Source: Rhizobium sp. EC-SD404 (GTDB lineage Bacteria > Pseudomonadota > Alphaproteobacteria > Rhizobiales > Rhizobiaceae). From it: a stretch of 64,000 bases of DNA. The notes below the pieces were generated by a model. That model worked only from the letters and a program-made list of their open reading frames with translations. It ran no database searches and was not told the origin of the DNA. Positions 54,798 to 63,820 of this stretch are shown here, in pieces. Numbering within the stretch: position 1 is the stretch's first letter; every line of letters starts with the position of its first letter. The stretch lies in NCBI RefSeq assembly GCF_902498825.1, contig NZ_LR701459.1:1656414-1720413 (forward strand), in the 5' to 3' direction. The translations under genes and the position numbers were made by a program.

Positions 54798-55979
54798 TTA
54801 CGCAGCCGCGGAAACCTTCGGGGCTGGTACCACGGGCACGCTCTCCGAAGTGTCGTCGGCCACCACCCGGTTTCTGCCCGTGCTTTTGGCCACGTACATG
54901 CGCGCATCGGCACGGCTGATGGCGGCGTGGATGCTGCGATCACCCGTGCGTATGCTTGCGATCCCGAAGCTTGCAGTGACTGGATCTTGAATGCCGATCA
55001 TGGAGAGGTCGGTTTCGCCGAACGCTTCGCGAATGGTTTCGGCGACGCGCACACATTCCATTTTGGAATAGGCCGGCAGGAAGACCACGAACTCCTCGCC
55101 GCCGAACCGAGCCGCGTGGGCCGTCGGCGGCAGGGCATGCTTCAACAATGCGGCAAAGCCGGCAATCACGCCGTCTCCGGCCGAGTGCCCGTAGAGATCG
55201 TTGATCCGCTTGAAGCGATCGATATCGCAGAGAATGACGGCGCCTTCGCTCATCCTGTCGATATGGGCGAGCGTCATGTTTTCGAAGCCGCGGCGGTTGA
55301 GCAACCCGGTGAGGTAGTCGGTCTCCGCAGTGTCCCGATAGCGATCCAACACGTCGAGCGCGACGGCGCCAAGTCCGACCAGCGCGAAACTCAGCCCGAT
55401 CAGCGTCCCGCTGACCTGCGCCGCATAGGCGTAGAAAGATGTGGCGTAGGTCGCGAAGCTCGAATCGGCTGGGGCCATGGCTGCAAAGACCAGGGAACGA
55501 CCGACGAAGTCCAGTGTCGTCATCACGGCGAGAACGACCAGAACCCGGCCCACCATCTGCCGCGGCCAGCCCCCGAGGCGTGCGATCGGGATAAGCAGCA
55601 GCAAGCCGCATGTGAGATCGACGGCAAGAAGCTCGGAGCGCAGGCTTTCGGCGACGAAGATCGCGTAGGCGACGAGACCGAAGCCGATGAGCGCAAGCGC
55701 GATGCGGCGTCCCATCTGGAGCCGCTGCCCGAAATGTGCCGACAGCCCTTGAGAGAGAGCGAAATAAGAGAGGAGGAACACCGCATCGACGAGCAGCGTG
55801 CGCATCTGGTCGCCGAGCGGCTGAAATGCGACTTCCCCCGCAAATGCGACCGCATGCCCGAAAAAGCCCAGCGCCCACCAGATCGCGACGCGCGATCCAT
55901 AGAACCACACGAGCAGATAGGCACCCGCAAAGATCAGCATCACCAACGGCGGCAGGAATGTGAAATTGTCCGTGTCCAA
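54798..55979 (-). CDS. Membrane-bound diguanylate cyclase (GGDEF)
   Basis: The 393-residue protein has six TM helices (about residues 8-200, MASE-like sensory region) and a C-terminal GGDEF domain (about 215-370). Motifs include DYLTGLLNRRGFENM, CDIDRFKRINDLYGHSAGDGVI and the active site RFGGEEFVVFL, which keeps the GG(D/E)EF residues needed to make c-di-GMP. I see no RxxD inhibitory site five residues before GGEEF. It would make c-di-GMP in response to a membrane signal. Confidence 0.92.
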   Translation of the reverse strand: MDTDNFTFLPPLVMLIFAGAYLLVWFYGSRVAIWWALGFFGHAVAFAGEVAFQPLGDQMRTLLVDAVFLLSYFALSQGLSAHFGQRLQMGRRIALALIGFGLVAYAIFVAESLRSELLAVDLTCGLLLLIPIARLGGWPRQMVGRVLVVLAVMTTLDFVGRSLVFAAMAPADSSFATYATSFYAYAAQVSGTLIGLSFALVGLGAVALDVLDRYRDTAETDYLTGLLNRRGFENMTLAHIDRMSEGAVILCDIDRFKRINDLYGHSAGDGVIAGFAALLKHALPPTAHAARFGGEEFVVFLPAYSKMECVRVAETIREAFGETDLSMIGIQDPVTASFGIASIRTGDRSIHAAISRADARMYVAKSTGRNRVVADDTSESVPVVPAPKVSAAA

Positions 55980-56203
55980 CCGCTTGCCCCGTCAGTCGCA
56001 CCGATGCCTCGCAGCCGATGATAAAGGCCGTTCCCCAATGCGAGCTTAACGCGATCGATCCCATCCCGGACGCTTGCCGTGCCGGTCGAAAAGATGGAGG
56101 ATCGAAGCCGTTATCCGAACTATAAGCGCATGCATGGTGGGCTCGGTTAGGGGAAAACCGAGCCGTCTTGCGACCATGTCGGCAGCCAGATGGAGTTCCG
56201 CCA

Positions 56204-56455
56204 ATGAGCAACGTGCATACGCTTCACGGTGACAAACGCTGGAAAGCGGTGATCGAGTACAATTCCGCCAATGGGCCGATCGAAACGACCCACTACCTGG
56301 AGGAATTGATCGAACTTCACATGCTCATGGAGCGCGGCCCAGACTGGAACACTCTTGAAAAATGCACCCTGACGCTCAACCGCCACGACGGTGGCGAGAT
56401 GCAGGAGCGGGTCTCCAAGGCCGCGCAGGTTCAAGTGTCGGAGGCGTCGTCCTGA
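56204..56455 (+). CDS. Small conserved hypothetical protein
   Basis: The ATG at 56204 (MSNVHTLHGDKRWKAVIEYN) gives 83 residues, soluble, with an aromatic, acidic centre (THYLEELIELHMLMERGPDW) and a Lys/Gln/Val-rich end. The frame is open upstream to 56168, but the sequence before this Met looks non-conserved. It is short and cytosolic with no signal or TM. I recognise no function; the pattern is seen in rhizobial small proteins. It converges with the PRC-barrel gene. Confidence 0.65.
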   Translation: MSNVHTLHGDKRWKAVIEYNSANGPIETTHYLEELIELHMLMERGPDWNTLEKCTLTLNRHDGGEMQERVSKAAQVQVSEASS

Positions 56456-56514
56456 GATGACGGATGGACTGAGCCGCCATCAGCGGCCCAGCATTCTAGC
56501 GACCAAGTAGGCGA

Positions 56515-57303
56515 TTACTGCTGAATAGGTTTCACCGGGGTCGGATCTTCGAGCAAAGCAGCTTCCGGAACGAGGCTTTGGAAGATCGCATCGTTCGTCG
56601 CGCGCCAGTCTTCGTCATCCAGCCATTTGTAGTCTTGATCGGGCATGAGCGGCACCGTCTGCACTTGCTCGTTCGAGATGCGCAGGAAAAAGCTGCGCCG
56701 CTGCTGATCGATCACGAGATAGCGAAGCGGCACGACCAGACTGTCTTCGCCCGGTACGAAGAAGCCGCCTGAAGCGACGACAGCATAATCCCAGCGATCA
56801 CGGGTCCCGATGATCACGTTGCGCACTTCACCGACGATCATGTCGTCCGACGTTCGCACTTCCGCGCCGACGATCTCACTGGCAAGAAGACCCGGATCGA
56901 GATCGGCGAGGCTGACCAGCGATCCCTCGTTCGGCATTCCCCGTGTCCCCTGGATCTGACCCAGCCGGTGCCATTCGGGCTGGCTGGCGGCCAGTTGCTG
57001 ATCTGCCGCATCTTCGTCGTTATTGCCCATGCGGCCCATGGCCGGCGCGGCGATCAATTCTCGAATGTTGCCGACCAGTCGTTCGCAATCCTGCTCCAGG
57101 CCATACACCCACAGCAGATAGGCCGCATCTCGAAGCGCACGCAGATCGAGCACGAGATAGCGGTTCTCCGGATCGCGCAGTTCAGGCTTTTCGAGGATGG
57201 CCTGCTCGAGCTGGGTGTCTGAAATGTTGCAGGCGGCCATGACCGGTCCGCTGCCGAGCGCGAGTGTGATCGCAGCGGCAGCGAGTGCTTTCAATTTTGT
57301 CAT
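56515..57303 (-). CDS. Secreted PRC-barrel domain protein
   Basis: The ATG at 57303 gives 262 residues with a signal peptide (MTKLKALAAAAITLALG, cut near VMAACN). An N-terminal helical part of about 100 residues contains a second cysteine (QDCERLV). A PRC-barrel follows (about 130-210; LASEIVGAEVRTSDDMIVGEV, SLVVPLRYLVIDQQRR), and the C-terminus is acidic. Exported PRC-barrel proteins are common in Alphaproteobacteria, with unknown function. It is preceded by 195 nt of non-coding DNA. Confidence 0.85.
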   Translation of the reverse strand: MTKLKALAAAAITLALGSGPVMAACNISDTQLEQAILEKPELRDPENRYLVLDLRALRDAAYLLWVYGLEQDCERLVGNIRELIAAPAMGRMGNNDEDAADQQLAASQPEWHRLGQIQGTRGMPNEGSLVSLADLDPGLLASEIVGAEVRTSDDMIVGEVRNVIIGTRDRWDYAVVASGGFFVPGEDSLVVPLRYLVIDQQRRSFFLRISNEQVQTVPLMPDQDYKWLDDEDWRATNDAIFQSLVPEAALLEDPTPVKPIQQ

Positions 57304-57498
57304 CGATGTTCCGACAGGAGCTTGTTTGGCCTGACCCCGTTCTTGACGAGCAGGCAATTCGGTATGAAGCATCCCGTTTGGCTTCATCCATAAGCCATAA
57401 CTTATTTGTATCCATTTTGTTCCGGTGTGATTCCGATTATGCAGGCGTCGGGGGCTGATCGCGCGCCTTCATCGCAACATCGAAAAGGACCGCCGAAT

Positions 57499-58176
57499 AT
57501 GAACTTTCACGAGCATTTTCTGAGCAGAACGTTCGATGCGGTTCTCTTCGACATGGACGGAACGATCCTGACCTCGATCAAGGCCACGGAACGTGTCTGG
57601 GGCGCTTGGGGACTGAAGCACGGGCTCGATCTCGATGCTTTCCTGCCGACGATCCACGGGGTGCGCGCGATCGACACCATCCGCAAGCTGAACCTGCCGG
57701 GCGTCGATGCGGACGTCGAAGCAGCCGAGATCATGCGCGCCGAAATCGAAGACACCGATGGGATCGAGCAGATCGCCGGGGCTGCGGATTTTCTAGCCTC
57801 GCTGCCGACCGATCGCTGGGCTGTCGTGACCTCCGCACCCCGCGCACTTGCCGAGCGCAGGATTGCGGCGGCAGGTCTTCCGACCCCGCCGCAAATGATC
57901 ACCGCCGAGGATGTGGAGAAGGGAAAGCCGCAACCCGATTGCTTCCTCACCGCGGCACGTCGCCTCGGCGCAGACCCAGCGCGCTGTTTGGTGTTTGAGG
58001 ACGCCCCCGCAGGCATCACCGCCGCTGAGACGGCCGGCTGCGTGGTGGTCGTGATCTCAGCGACGCACCGCCATCCTTTGGCGACGCACCACATCCAGAT
58101 CGCCGACTACAACGGGTTTCAGGTGTCGTCCGAACGGTCGTCCGGCATCAGGCTCGAACGCAAGCCAGCGGACTGA
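57499..58176 (+). CDS. HAD-superfamily phosphatase (sugar-phosphatase-like)
   Basis: The ATG at 57499 (MNFHEHFLSRTFDAVLFDMDGT) has AAGGA upstream. The 225-residue enzyme has catalytic D18 and D20 in FDMDGT, motif II VVTSAP, motif III K in EKGKPQPDCF and motif IV FEDAPAGITAAE. The cap insert after motif I is the small alpha-helical C1 type. It resembles sugar or glycerol phosphatases such as YfbT/GPP. The substrate is unknown. Confidence 0.9.
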   Translation: MNFHEHFLSRTFDAVLFDMDGTILTSIKATERVWGAWGLKHGLDLDAFLPTIHGVRAIDTIRKLNLPGVDADVEAAEIMRAEIEDTDGIEQIAGAADFLASLPTDRWAVVTSAPRALAERRIAAAGLPTPPQMITAEDVEKGKPQPDCFLTAARRLGADPARCLVFEDAPAGITAAETAGCVVVVISATHRHPLATHHIQIADYNGFQVSSERSSGIRLERKPAD

Positions 58177-58422
58177 TCAACGTACGTCGCGCCGTCGGGC
58201 GAATACTTTGCGCATCTTACCAAGAGCGGTGTCTCCAAAGAACGTGCAACGACGCCATTCGGTTCGAAGGAGAGCTCCCGCTCAGATTCCGGCGTCCCCT
58301 TCGACTTGGAAAGGTCCCAGTTTAACCTTTTTCAATTTGAGTTAATTCGTATTTTTGCCTCGGCATAACAGGGTCTCTTGGTTCGGGCGCAGGCGCTCTC
58401 GTCGTTCTAAGGGGACTCCGTC

Positions 58423-58751
58423 GTGGTCAAGTGGCAAGCAATCAGCATCAAGAAAAAGGTTTATCTCTGCTTTTTTATTCTTATGGCCACTTCGGTAGCG
58501 GCCTTCGCATACACCTATACGGCACTCGAGTATCTCAAAACTGTCTGGTCAAAGAAGATCCCCGGGCCGCCGCGGACAAGATCAGCGCAGAACTCAGCGG
58601 CATCGGCGTTGCGGTCGCCGATAAGTCCGATGGTTTTCAGACCTTCGGGATCACAGATGCTCTCGAAGCCATAGCAACGATGGTGGAGCGCACGGTCGAC
58701 GAGAAACTCGCCGACCGGCAGTTCGCGGTCCCGGCTTTAGCGATCCACTAA
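58423..58751 (+). pseudogene. Broken gene remnant: TM-anchored N-terminus, frameshift, short C-terminus
   Basis: Frame 1 from GTG 58423, preceded by AAGGGGA, encodes MVKWQAISIKKKVYLCFFIL and a TM helix (about 13-35), like the start of a chemoreceptor or sensor. After LEYLKTV near 58545 it turns into low-quality sequence. Another frame, entered near 58550 (VKEDPRAAADKISAELSG), carries a well-formed helical sequence (DALEAIATMVERTVDEKLADRQ) to a TAA at 58751. A -1 shift would join them into about 109 residues. It could be a frameshifted small sensor, a truncated remnant or a 1-nt assembly error; the original family is unclear. Confidence 0.5.
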
Positions 58752-58782
58752 TCCCTTCGCGGCAAGGAGCGGACGCAGCGGA

Positions 58783-60567
58783 TCACGCTGGCTCCATCTG
58801 GCCGCTGTCCATCCGTGCCAGGCTGGCCATGAAGCTTTCGCCGTCGGAGGGAAAGCCGAACAGATAGCCCTGTCCGACCGCGCAGCCCATTTCCGAAAGC
58901 ATTGCGCGCTGAGCTTCGGTCTCCACACCCTCCGCGACGACGGTCAGGCCTAGGGCCCGTCCGAGTTCGATGATGGCGCGGACGATCACCCTCTTGGAGG
59001 GCTTCGTCGTGAGCTCGCGCACAAAGGTGCGGTCAATCTTGATCTCGGTGACCGGAAAAGCTTCGAGCGAGCGCAGGTTCAAATAACCGGTGCCGAAGTC
59101 GTCGACTGATAGCCCCACGCCGATCTGGCGCAAGCGTTCGAACGCGTCCATCACACCAGGCGTATCGCTGAGAAACATGCTTTCGGTGATTTCAAGCGTC
59201 AACCAAGCCGGGTCGGCGCCGGTCAGCCGCAGCACGCGGTCCAGCATCTCGGCCATGTCCAGCTGCAGAAATTCCGCAGCGGATACGTTCACCGAAAACC
59301 GGAGAGGCTTCGCCCGGTTCGCATTGAGGCGGCCGGCGAATGTTGCGACGGTCGTCAGGCTCCGTTCGGTCAATTCCAGCAGCAGGCCGGATCGCTCGGC
59401 GGTCTCGATGAAGGTGCCGGGAAGCTGGCTTCCGAACAGGGGATGGTTCCAGCGGATCAAGGCTTCCGCCCCCACCCACTCTCCGGTGAGAAGATGGACC
59501 TGCGGCTGGAAGTGATAGACGAACTCGTCGTTTGCGACGGCGACCTTCAACTCGCGGGTCATGCGCACGCGCCGGCGGGCCTGCTCGTAGTCCGCGTCAC
59601 GAAACCGGCGGGGACCACCCAGAGGATCGGACTTGGCGGCCCAAAGCGCAGTGCCGGCATTGCGGATCAGCGAAATCGCATTGCCGAGAGGCTTTCCGAT
59701 CGCATAGCCGATGGCAAAGCGCAGCGAAACATTGGCGCCTGGCACGGTGAAGTCCGCGGCAAGCGCGGCTGAAATCAGCGTGACGATCGATTCCGCGCTC
59801 GCTTCGTCGGGTAGTTCGTAAGTCAGGGCGAACTCGTTGGCGCCCATCCGAGCGACAAGGGATGCGCCCACCTCGCGCAGCCGTCGTCCGGTTTCGGCAA
59901 GAAGGGCGTCGCCTACATCGAAGCCGTATCCATTATTGAGGTCGTGGAAGCCGATCACATCGAGCTTCACGACCAGAATGGTCGCCGAGGCGTGCTTTGC
60001 GAAGCGGGCTTCGGCAGCCACAATGAAGGACTGGCGGTTCAGGCAGCCGGTCGTCCCGTCCATGTTCGCCACGCGATCAAGCGCGACATGCGCCTGCCGC
60101 ATCGCCGATACGTCGCGCACGATGCCCAGATAGAGCAGCTCGTCGCCAAGCCGGGTTGGCCGAAGACTGAGACTGTTCCAGAACTCCGAGCCGTCCTTTC
60201 GGTAGTTGCGTAACGTGGCGTCCGCCGGTTCCCCAGCCTCGATGGCCGCGCGGATGCGGGCGATGTCCGGTTGGTCCCGATCGTTGCCCTGAAGGTGGCG
60301 GCAGTCTTTTCCAAGGATTTCCTTGCGCGTGTATCCTGTCAGGCGCTCGAAGGACTTGTTGACGTAGATTACCGGCGAATTGTCGCCCATACGCTGGGCG
60401 ATGGCGATGCCGTCGGTCAGTTCCTCGACCAGCGCAGGGAGGATCGGTCTGATGGCATCGGCAGTGAGAAGGCCGTTCTTGGCCATGCAGGGAGCTCGTT
60501 TTCTGGAATCGGACAGGTTGGATTTCCGCAAGTCGTCCATGACAGAAGCCATGAACCGAGCGCCCAT
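58783..60567 (-). CDS. LOV-GGDEF-EAL protein, putative blue-light-regulated c-di-GMP phosphodiesterase
   Basis: This product (594 residues from ATG 60567; ATGs at 60552, 60540 and 60486 are also possible) has a LOV/PAS domain (about 45-165). Flavin-adduct C89 lies in GKDCRHLQG, with NYRKDG and FWNSL contacts. The usual glutamine of GVQ is replaced (GIVRDVS). A degenerate GGDEF domain (about 175-325; GANEF instead of GGDEF) is followed by an EAL domain (about 340-590). That domain has EALIRWNHP, LEITESM, DDFGTGYLN, KIDRTF and AEGVETEAQ, so phosphodiesterase activity is expected and cyclase activity is not. The GlxA-type regulator gene ends 28 nt upstream. No TM. Confidence 0.9.
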   Translation of the reverse strand: MGARFMASVMDDLRKSNLSDSRKRAPCMAKNGLLTADAIRPILPALVEELTDGIAIAQRMGDNSPVIYVNKSFERLTGYTRKEILGKDCRHLQGNDRDQPDIARIRAAIEAGEPADATLRNYRKDGSEFWNSLSLRPTRLGDELLYLGIVRDVSAMRQAHVALDRVANMDGTTGCLNRQSFIVAAEARFAKHASATILVVKLDVIGFHDLNNGYGFDVGDALLAETGRRLREVGASLVARMGANEFALTYELPDEASAESIVTLISAALAADFTVPGANVSLRFAIGYAIGKPLGNAISLIRNAGTALWAAKSDPLGGPRRFRDADYEQARRRVRMTRELKVAVANDEFVYHFQPQVHLLTGEWVGAEALIRWNHPLFGSQLPGTFIETAERSGLLLELTERSLTTVATFAGRLNANRAKPLRFSVNVSAAEFLQLDMAEMLDRVLRLTGADPAWLTLEITESMFLSDTPGVMDAFERLRQIGVGLSVDDFGTGYLNLRSLEAFPVTEIKIDRTFVRELTTKPSKRVIVRAIIELGRALGLTVVAEGVETEAQRAMLSEMGCAVGQGYLFGFPSDGESFMASLARMDSGQMEPA

Positions 60568-60594
60568 CCGGGGCAATCCGCGACCGCAGCGGTT

Positions 60595-61593
60595 TCAGGA
60601 CAACCCGCGGTCGTTATCGGACAAACTGAGCCTTGCGCCATCGCCGGACGTTCGGAAGCGGTCGCGGTAGTCGGACGGCGTCACGCCGACATGGGACAGG
60701 AAGGCCCGGCGCATGGCGCGCTCGGAGCCGAAACCACTTTTCTCCGCAATCGATGCGATCGAGAGCCGACTGCCTTCGAGAAGGAAGCGGGCAACGTCGA
60801 TGCGCGTCAAGTCGACATAGTCGGATGGAGATATACCCACCTCCTGAGAAAAGACACGCGTGAAATTCCGCGCGCTCATTGCGGCGATCTTCGCCAGCGT
60901 CGTGACCGAAAGGTCTTCGGCCGGATGGTTCAGCACATATTGCTGGACATTGTAGAGCCGGCTGCGATCGACCGCCTGTGCCGCGAGATGCACGCTGAAC
61001 TGCGATTGATCGCCCGGCCGCTTCAGGAACACGACCAACCGGCGGGCCACATAGAGCGCGACTTCACGACCGAGGTCTTCCTCGACGAGAGATAGGCCGA
61101 GATCGATCGCCGCGCTGGAGCCGGCGGCCGTGATCATAGAGCCGTCCCGCACGAAGACGCGGTCGCCTTCCACCCTCGCTTCGGGAAAGCGCTCGGTGAG
61201 CAGAGACGCGAACTGCCAGTGGGTGGTGACGCTGCGGCCTTTCAGCAGGCCGGCTTCGCCGAGCAGGAATGCACCGGTGCAGACCGAGCCGTATCGCCGC
61301 GTTTGCGGAGCCATGCGCGTGAGCCAGTCGATGACCTTGATGCCTGGAGAGCGGGGAACGCCGACGCTGCCTGCGACGAGCAACGTGTCGGGGCCGGCCG
61401 GACACGTCTCGAAAGCGAAATCGGGAAGCACCCTCAATCCGGATGCGCAGCGGACCGTCTGGTCATCTTCGGCAACGACAGCCACATCGTAGACCGAGGT
61501 TTCGGCGCGGGCGTTCGCTTCAGCGAACACGTCCATCAGACCCGCCAGCTCCAACGAGTGGACGTCCTGGGGCACGAAGATGACGATCCGCAT
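60595..61593 (-). CDS. GlxA-family AraC-type transcriptional regulator
   Basis: The ATG at 61593 (MRIVIFVPQDVHSLELAG) gives 332 residues; a TTG upstream would add eight. The N-terminal DJ-1/PfpI-like domain (about 1-185) has the nucleophile-position cysteine in YGSVCTGAFLLGEAGLL. The C-terminal AraC/XylS helix-turn-helix pair (about 215-315) has SARNFTRVFSQEVGISPSDYV and the GFGSERAMRRAF signature. Such regulators control catabolism of glycine betaine, carnitine or arginine, among others. It is adjacent, in the same direction, to the LOV-EAL gene. Confidence 0.9.
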   Translation of the reverse strand: MRIVIFVPQDVHSLELAGLMDVFAEANARAETSVYDVAVVAEDDQTVRCASGLRVLPDFAFETCPAGPDTLLVAGSVGVPRSPGIKVIDWLTRMAPQTRRYGSVCTGAFLLGEAGLLKGRSVTTHWQFASLLTERFPEARVEGDRVFVRDGSMITAAGSSAAIDLGLSLVEEDLGREVALYVARRLVVFLKRPGDQSQFSVHLAAQAVDRSRLYNVQQYVLNHPAEDLSVTTLAKIAAMSARNFTRVFSQEVGISPSDYVDLTRIDVARFLLEGSRLSIASIAEKSGFGSERAMRRAFLSHVGVTPSDYRDRFRTSGDGARLSLSDNDRGLS

Positions 61594-61798
61594 GAAGGAT
61601 ATCTCTGCACCGTGCAAGAAGCTCGAACCTCGCGACGAGGATCGAATGCCGTTGACGGTCTAACAGAACGGTCTCACAGCGCCGCTGAGCGGTCAAATGG
61701 TGGGCGAGTCTGAATGGGTTGGCTGTGGTCGCACGACCAATAGCCCTTGAAGCTCTGATATGCCGTGAGTTCGTGCCTCGCGGCAAAAAGAGCTCCGG

Positions 61799-62191
61799 CT
61801 AGTCGTTCAGCCGGACCAGCTTTCCCTCTTCCGCTTTGTGGTGGAACTGGCTGGCTACGAGCCATCCCTTGAGCGGCCGCAGGGGCGGAATGCATGTCGC
61901 CAGGATCAGCGGCAGCGAAACGAGGAGGTGGAACCAGAATGAAGGTTGAAAGGACACTTCGGCCCACACTGCGAACAGGATCGAGGGGACGCAGCCAAAG
62001 ATGATGACGAAGAAGGCGGGACCGTCGGCAGGATCCGCGAAGGAGTAATCCAGCCCGCACACCTCGCAGCGCGGAGCAAGCTTCAGGAAGCCGTCGAAGA
62101 GATGACCCTCGCCACATCGCGGACAGCGACCTCTTATGCCGACGCGCCATGGTTCGAGTGGGGCGTACTGGTGGTCATCATGCTGGTTCAA
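61799..62191 (-). CDS. DUF983 membrane protein with zinc-ribbon cysteines
   Basis: I chose TTG 62191, with GGAGG eight nt upstream; longer starts run into the divergent promoter. The 130-residue protein has two CXXC pairs (GRCPRCGEG and CEVCGLD) near residues 23-43, which suggest a zinc ribbon. Two TM helices follow (about 56-76 and 81-100), and a cytosolic tail is KAEEGKLVRLND. DUF983 occurs widely in Alphaproteobacteria, often near respiratory genes; function is unknown. It is transcribed away from the MocR-type regulator and may be controlled by it. Confidence 0.88.
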   Translation of the reverse strand: MNQHDDHQYAPLEPWRVGIRGRCPRCGEGHLFDGFLKLAPRCEVCGLDYSFADPADGPAFFVIIFGCVPSILFAVWAEVSFQPSFWFHLLVSLPLILATCIPPLRPLKGWLVASQFHHKAEEGKLVRLND

Positions 62192-62231
62192 GACAGTGTC
62201 CTCCGGGCTATCGGCCCTTCGAAAGCGATTG

Positions 62232-62276
62232 CCATACAATTTGGAAGTAGATACATACAATCGAGATAGTGTATGG
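62232..62276. promoter_or_regulatory. Repeat operator between DUF983 and MocR genes
   Basis: CATACAAT occurs twice in direct orientation (62233-62240 and 62254-62261), exactly 21 nt apart (two helical turns). TGTATGG (62270-62276) is the inverse of CCATACA at 62232-62238. Direct repeats two turns apart are typical of dimeric MocR regulator sites. The array overlaps both expected promoters: the second copy contains TACAAT, resembling a -10 box. Confidence 0.6.
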
Positions 62277-62294
62277 AATATACGGATCTTGAGA

Positions 62295-63749
62295 ATGTCC
62301 CGCAAGACGGTCAGCCAGTTTCAGGATGCTATGTCGCACCTCCCAGCCAAGCTGCGCGGAACCGGCAAGCCGATCTATCTCGCTGTTGCGGACGCGATTT
62401 CAGAAGCAGTCCTTGAGGGCAAACTAGCGCCGGGTGATCGTGTTCCGACGCATCGTGCTTTGGCCGAAGTGCTTGGCGTGGACCTGACCACCGCGACGAG
62501 GGCTTACGCCGAGGCGCGGTCACGCGGGCTCATCGAGGCTACGGTCGGGCGAGGAACGTTTATCCGCGACCCGGCGCTGAAGGTGACGTCGGTCGGGTCG
62601 GGCGTGACGCCTGTGCGCGATCCGGGTGGACTTGATCTGGCGATGAATCTCCCCCCTCCGGTATCGCCGCCGATCCATGAAATCATGCGCCGCGGGCTGG
62701 GAGAGTTGCTCAGCCAGCCTCCCGCTGACCTGCTGTCGTACCGCACCGGATCCGGCTCGCGCGAAGAGCGAGAGGCAGGCGCGGCGTGGCTGCGTCCCAC
62801 ACTGGGTGAGATCTCGCCCGACCGGATCCTGATCACGGCCGGAGCCCAGCCGGCAATGATGGCGATGGTCTCTTCGCTGGCCGGCTCGGGCGATGCACTT
62901 CTGGCGGACCGGTTCACCTATCCCGGCATGCGGGCCATCGCCGCGCAACTCGGCATTAGGCTGGTGCCGGTGGCGGCCGATCGCCACGGCATGCTCCCTG
63001 AAGCGATCGAGGCTGCCTGCAAGTCGCATGATCGCGTGAAAGGGCTTTACTGCGTCCCGACCATGCACAACCCCACGGCGGTGACGATGCCACTGGAGCG
63101 TCGACAGGCGGTGGCGGAAGCGGCCCGCCGCAACGACCTGTTCGTGATCGAAGACGATGCATATGGGTTGCTGCCATCGGTCCCCGTTCCAGCCATCGCT
63201 TCATTCGCCCCCGACATCACCTTCCATGTGTCGACGCTGTCGAAGGTCGTGTCCCCGTCGCTGAGGGTCGCGTTCCTGGTCGTCCCGGATCAGCGGACCG
63301 CAGAACGCCTGCAATCGGCGGTGCGGGCAAACGTCCTGATGCCTTCCCCGCTTCTGACGACTTTGGCTGCCACGTGGGTGCGCAACGGTACGGCGGGCGC
63401 GATACTGGATACGATCAGGCGAGAATGCGCAGTGCGCCAAGCCATCGCCCGCAAGACGCTTCCGGAAGGATCGTTCGAAAGTGAGACGGAGGGCCTGCAT
63501 CTCTGGATCAGGTTGCCACCCGGATGGGACGGCGTGGGGTTCGCGGCACATTTGAGAAACACGCGCGGGCTGGCAGTCGTGCCGTCCGAGGCATTTGCGA
63601 TTGGGGGGCAGGGGACCGGCGGCGATCAGGCTGCCGTGCGGTTGTCGCTCGGGGCCATCCAGATGCGTGAAGATCTTTCAAGAGCACTGGAAGACGTCGC
63701 TGGCGCGCTCCGAGAAGATCGGTCTCAGCTTTTCTCGGCAGTGGTCTGA
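62295..63749 (+). CDS. MocR/PdxR-family transcriptional regulator (GntR-aminotransferase fusion)
   Basis: The ATG at 62295 (MSRKTVSQFQDAMSH) gives 484 residues. An N-terminal GntR winged helix (about 22-95; GKLAPGDRVPTHRALAEVLGVDLTTATRAY, seen as RVPTHRALAEVLGVD) is joined to a class I aminotransferase-like domain (about 115-475). That domain has MHNPTA, VIEDDAYG and the PLP-lysine motif STLSKVVSPSLRVAF. MocR proteins bind PLP and often control vitamin B6, GABA or taurine genes. No pdx, gab or tau gene is adjacent, so the divergent DUF983 gene is the nearest candidate target. Confidence 0.92.
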   Translation: MSRKTVSQFQDAMSHLPAKLRGTGKPIYLAVADAISEAVLEGKLAPGDRVPTHRALAEVLGVDLTTATRAYAEARSRGLIEATVGRGTFIRDPALKVTSVGSGVTPVRDPGGLDLAMNLPPPVSPPIHEIMRRGLGELLSQPPADLLSYRTGSGSREEREAGAAWLRPTLGEISPDRILITAGAQPAMMAMVSSLAGSGDALLADRFTYPGMRAIAAQLGIRLVPVAADRHGMLPEAIEAACKSHDRVKGLYCVPTMHNPTAVTMPLERRQAVAEAARRNDLFVIEDDAYGLLPSVPVPAIASFAPDITFHVSTLSKVVSPSLRVAFLVVPDQRTAERLQSAVRANVLMPSPLLTTLAATWVRNGTAGAILDTIRRECAVRQAIARKTLPEGSFESETEGLHLWIRLPPGWDGVGFAAHLRNTRGLAVVPSEAFAIGGQGTGGDQAAVRLSLGAIQMREDLSRALEDVAGALREDRSQLFSAVV

Positions 63750-63820
63750 AAGGGGCCAAAAGCGCTTGGTCTTACACGACGACCGCCAATTAGGCACAGC
63801 GGCGACTTCCGACGGCAGAC

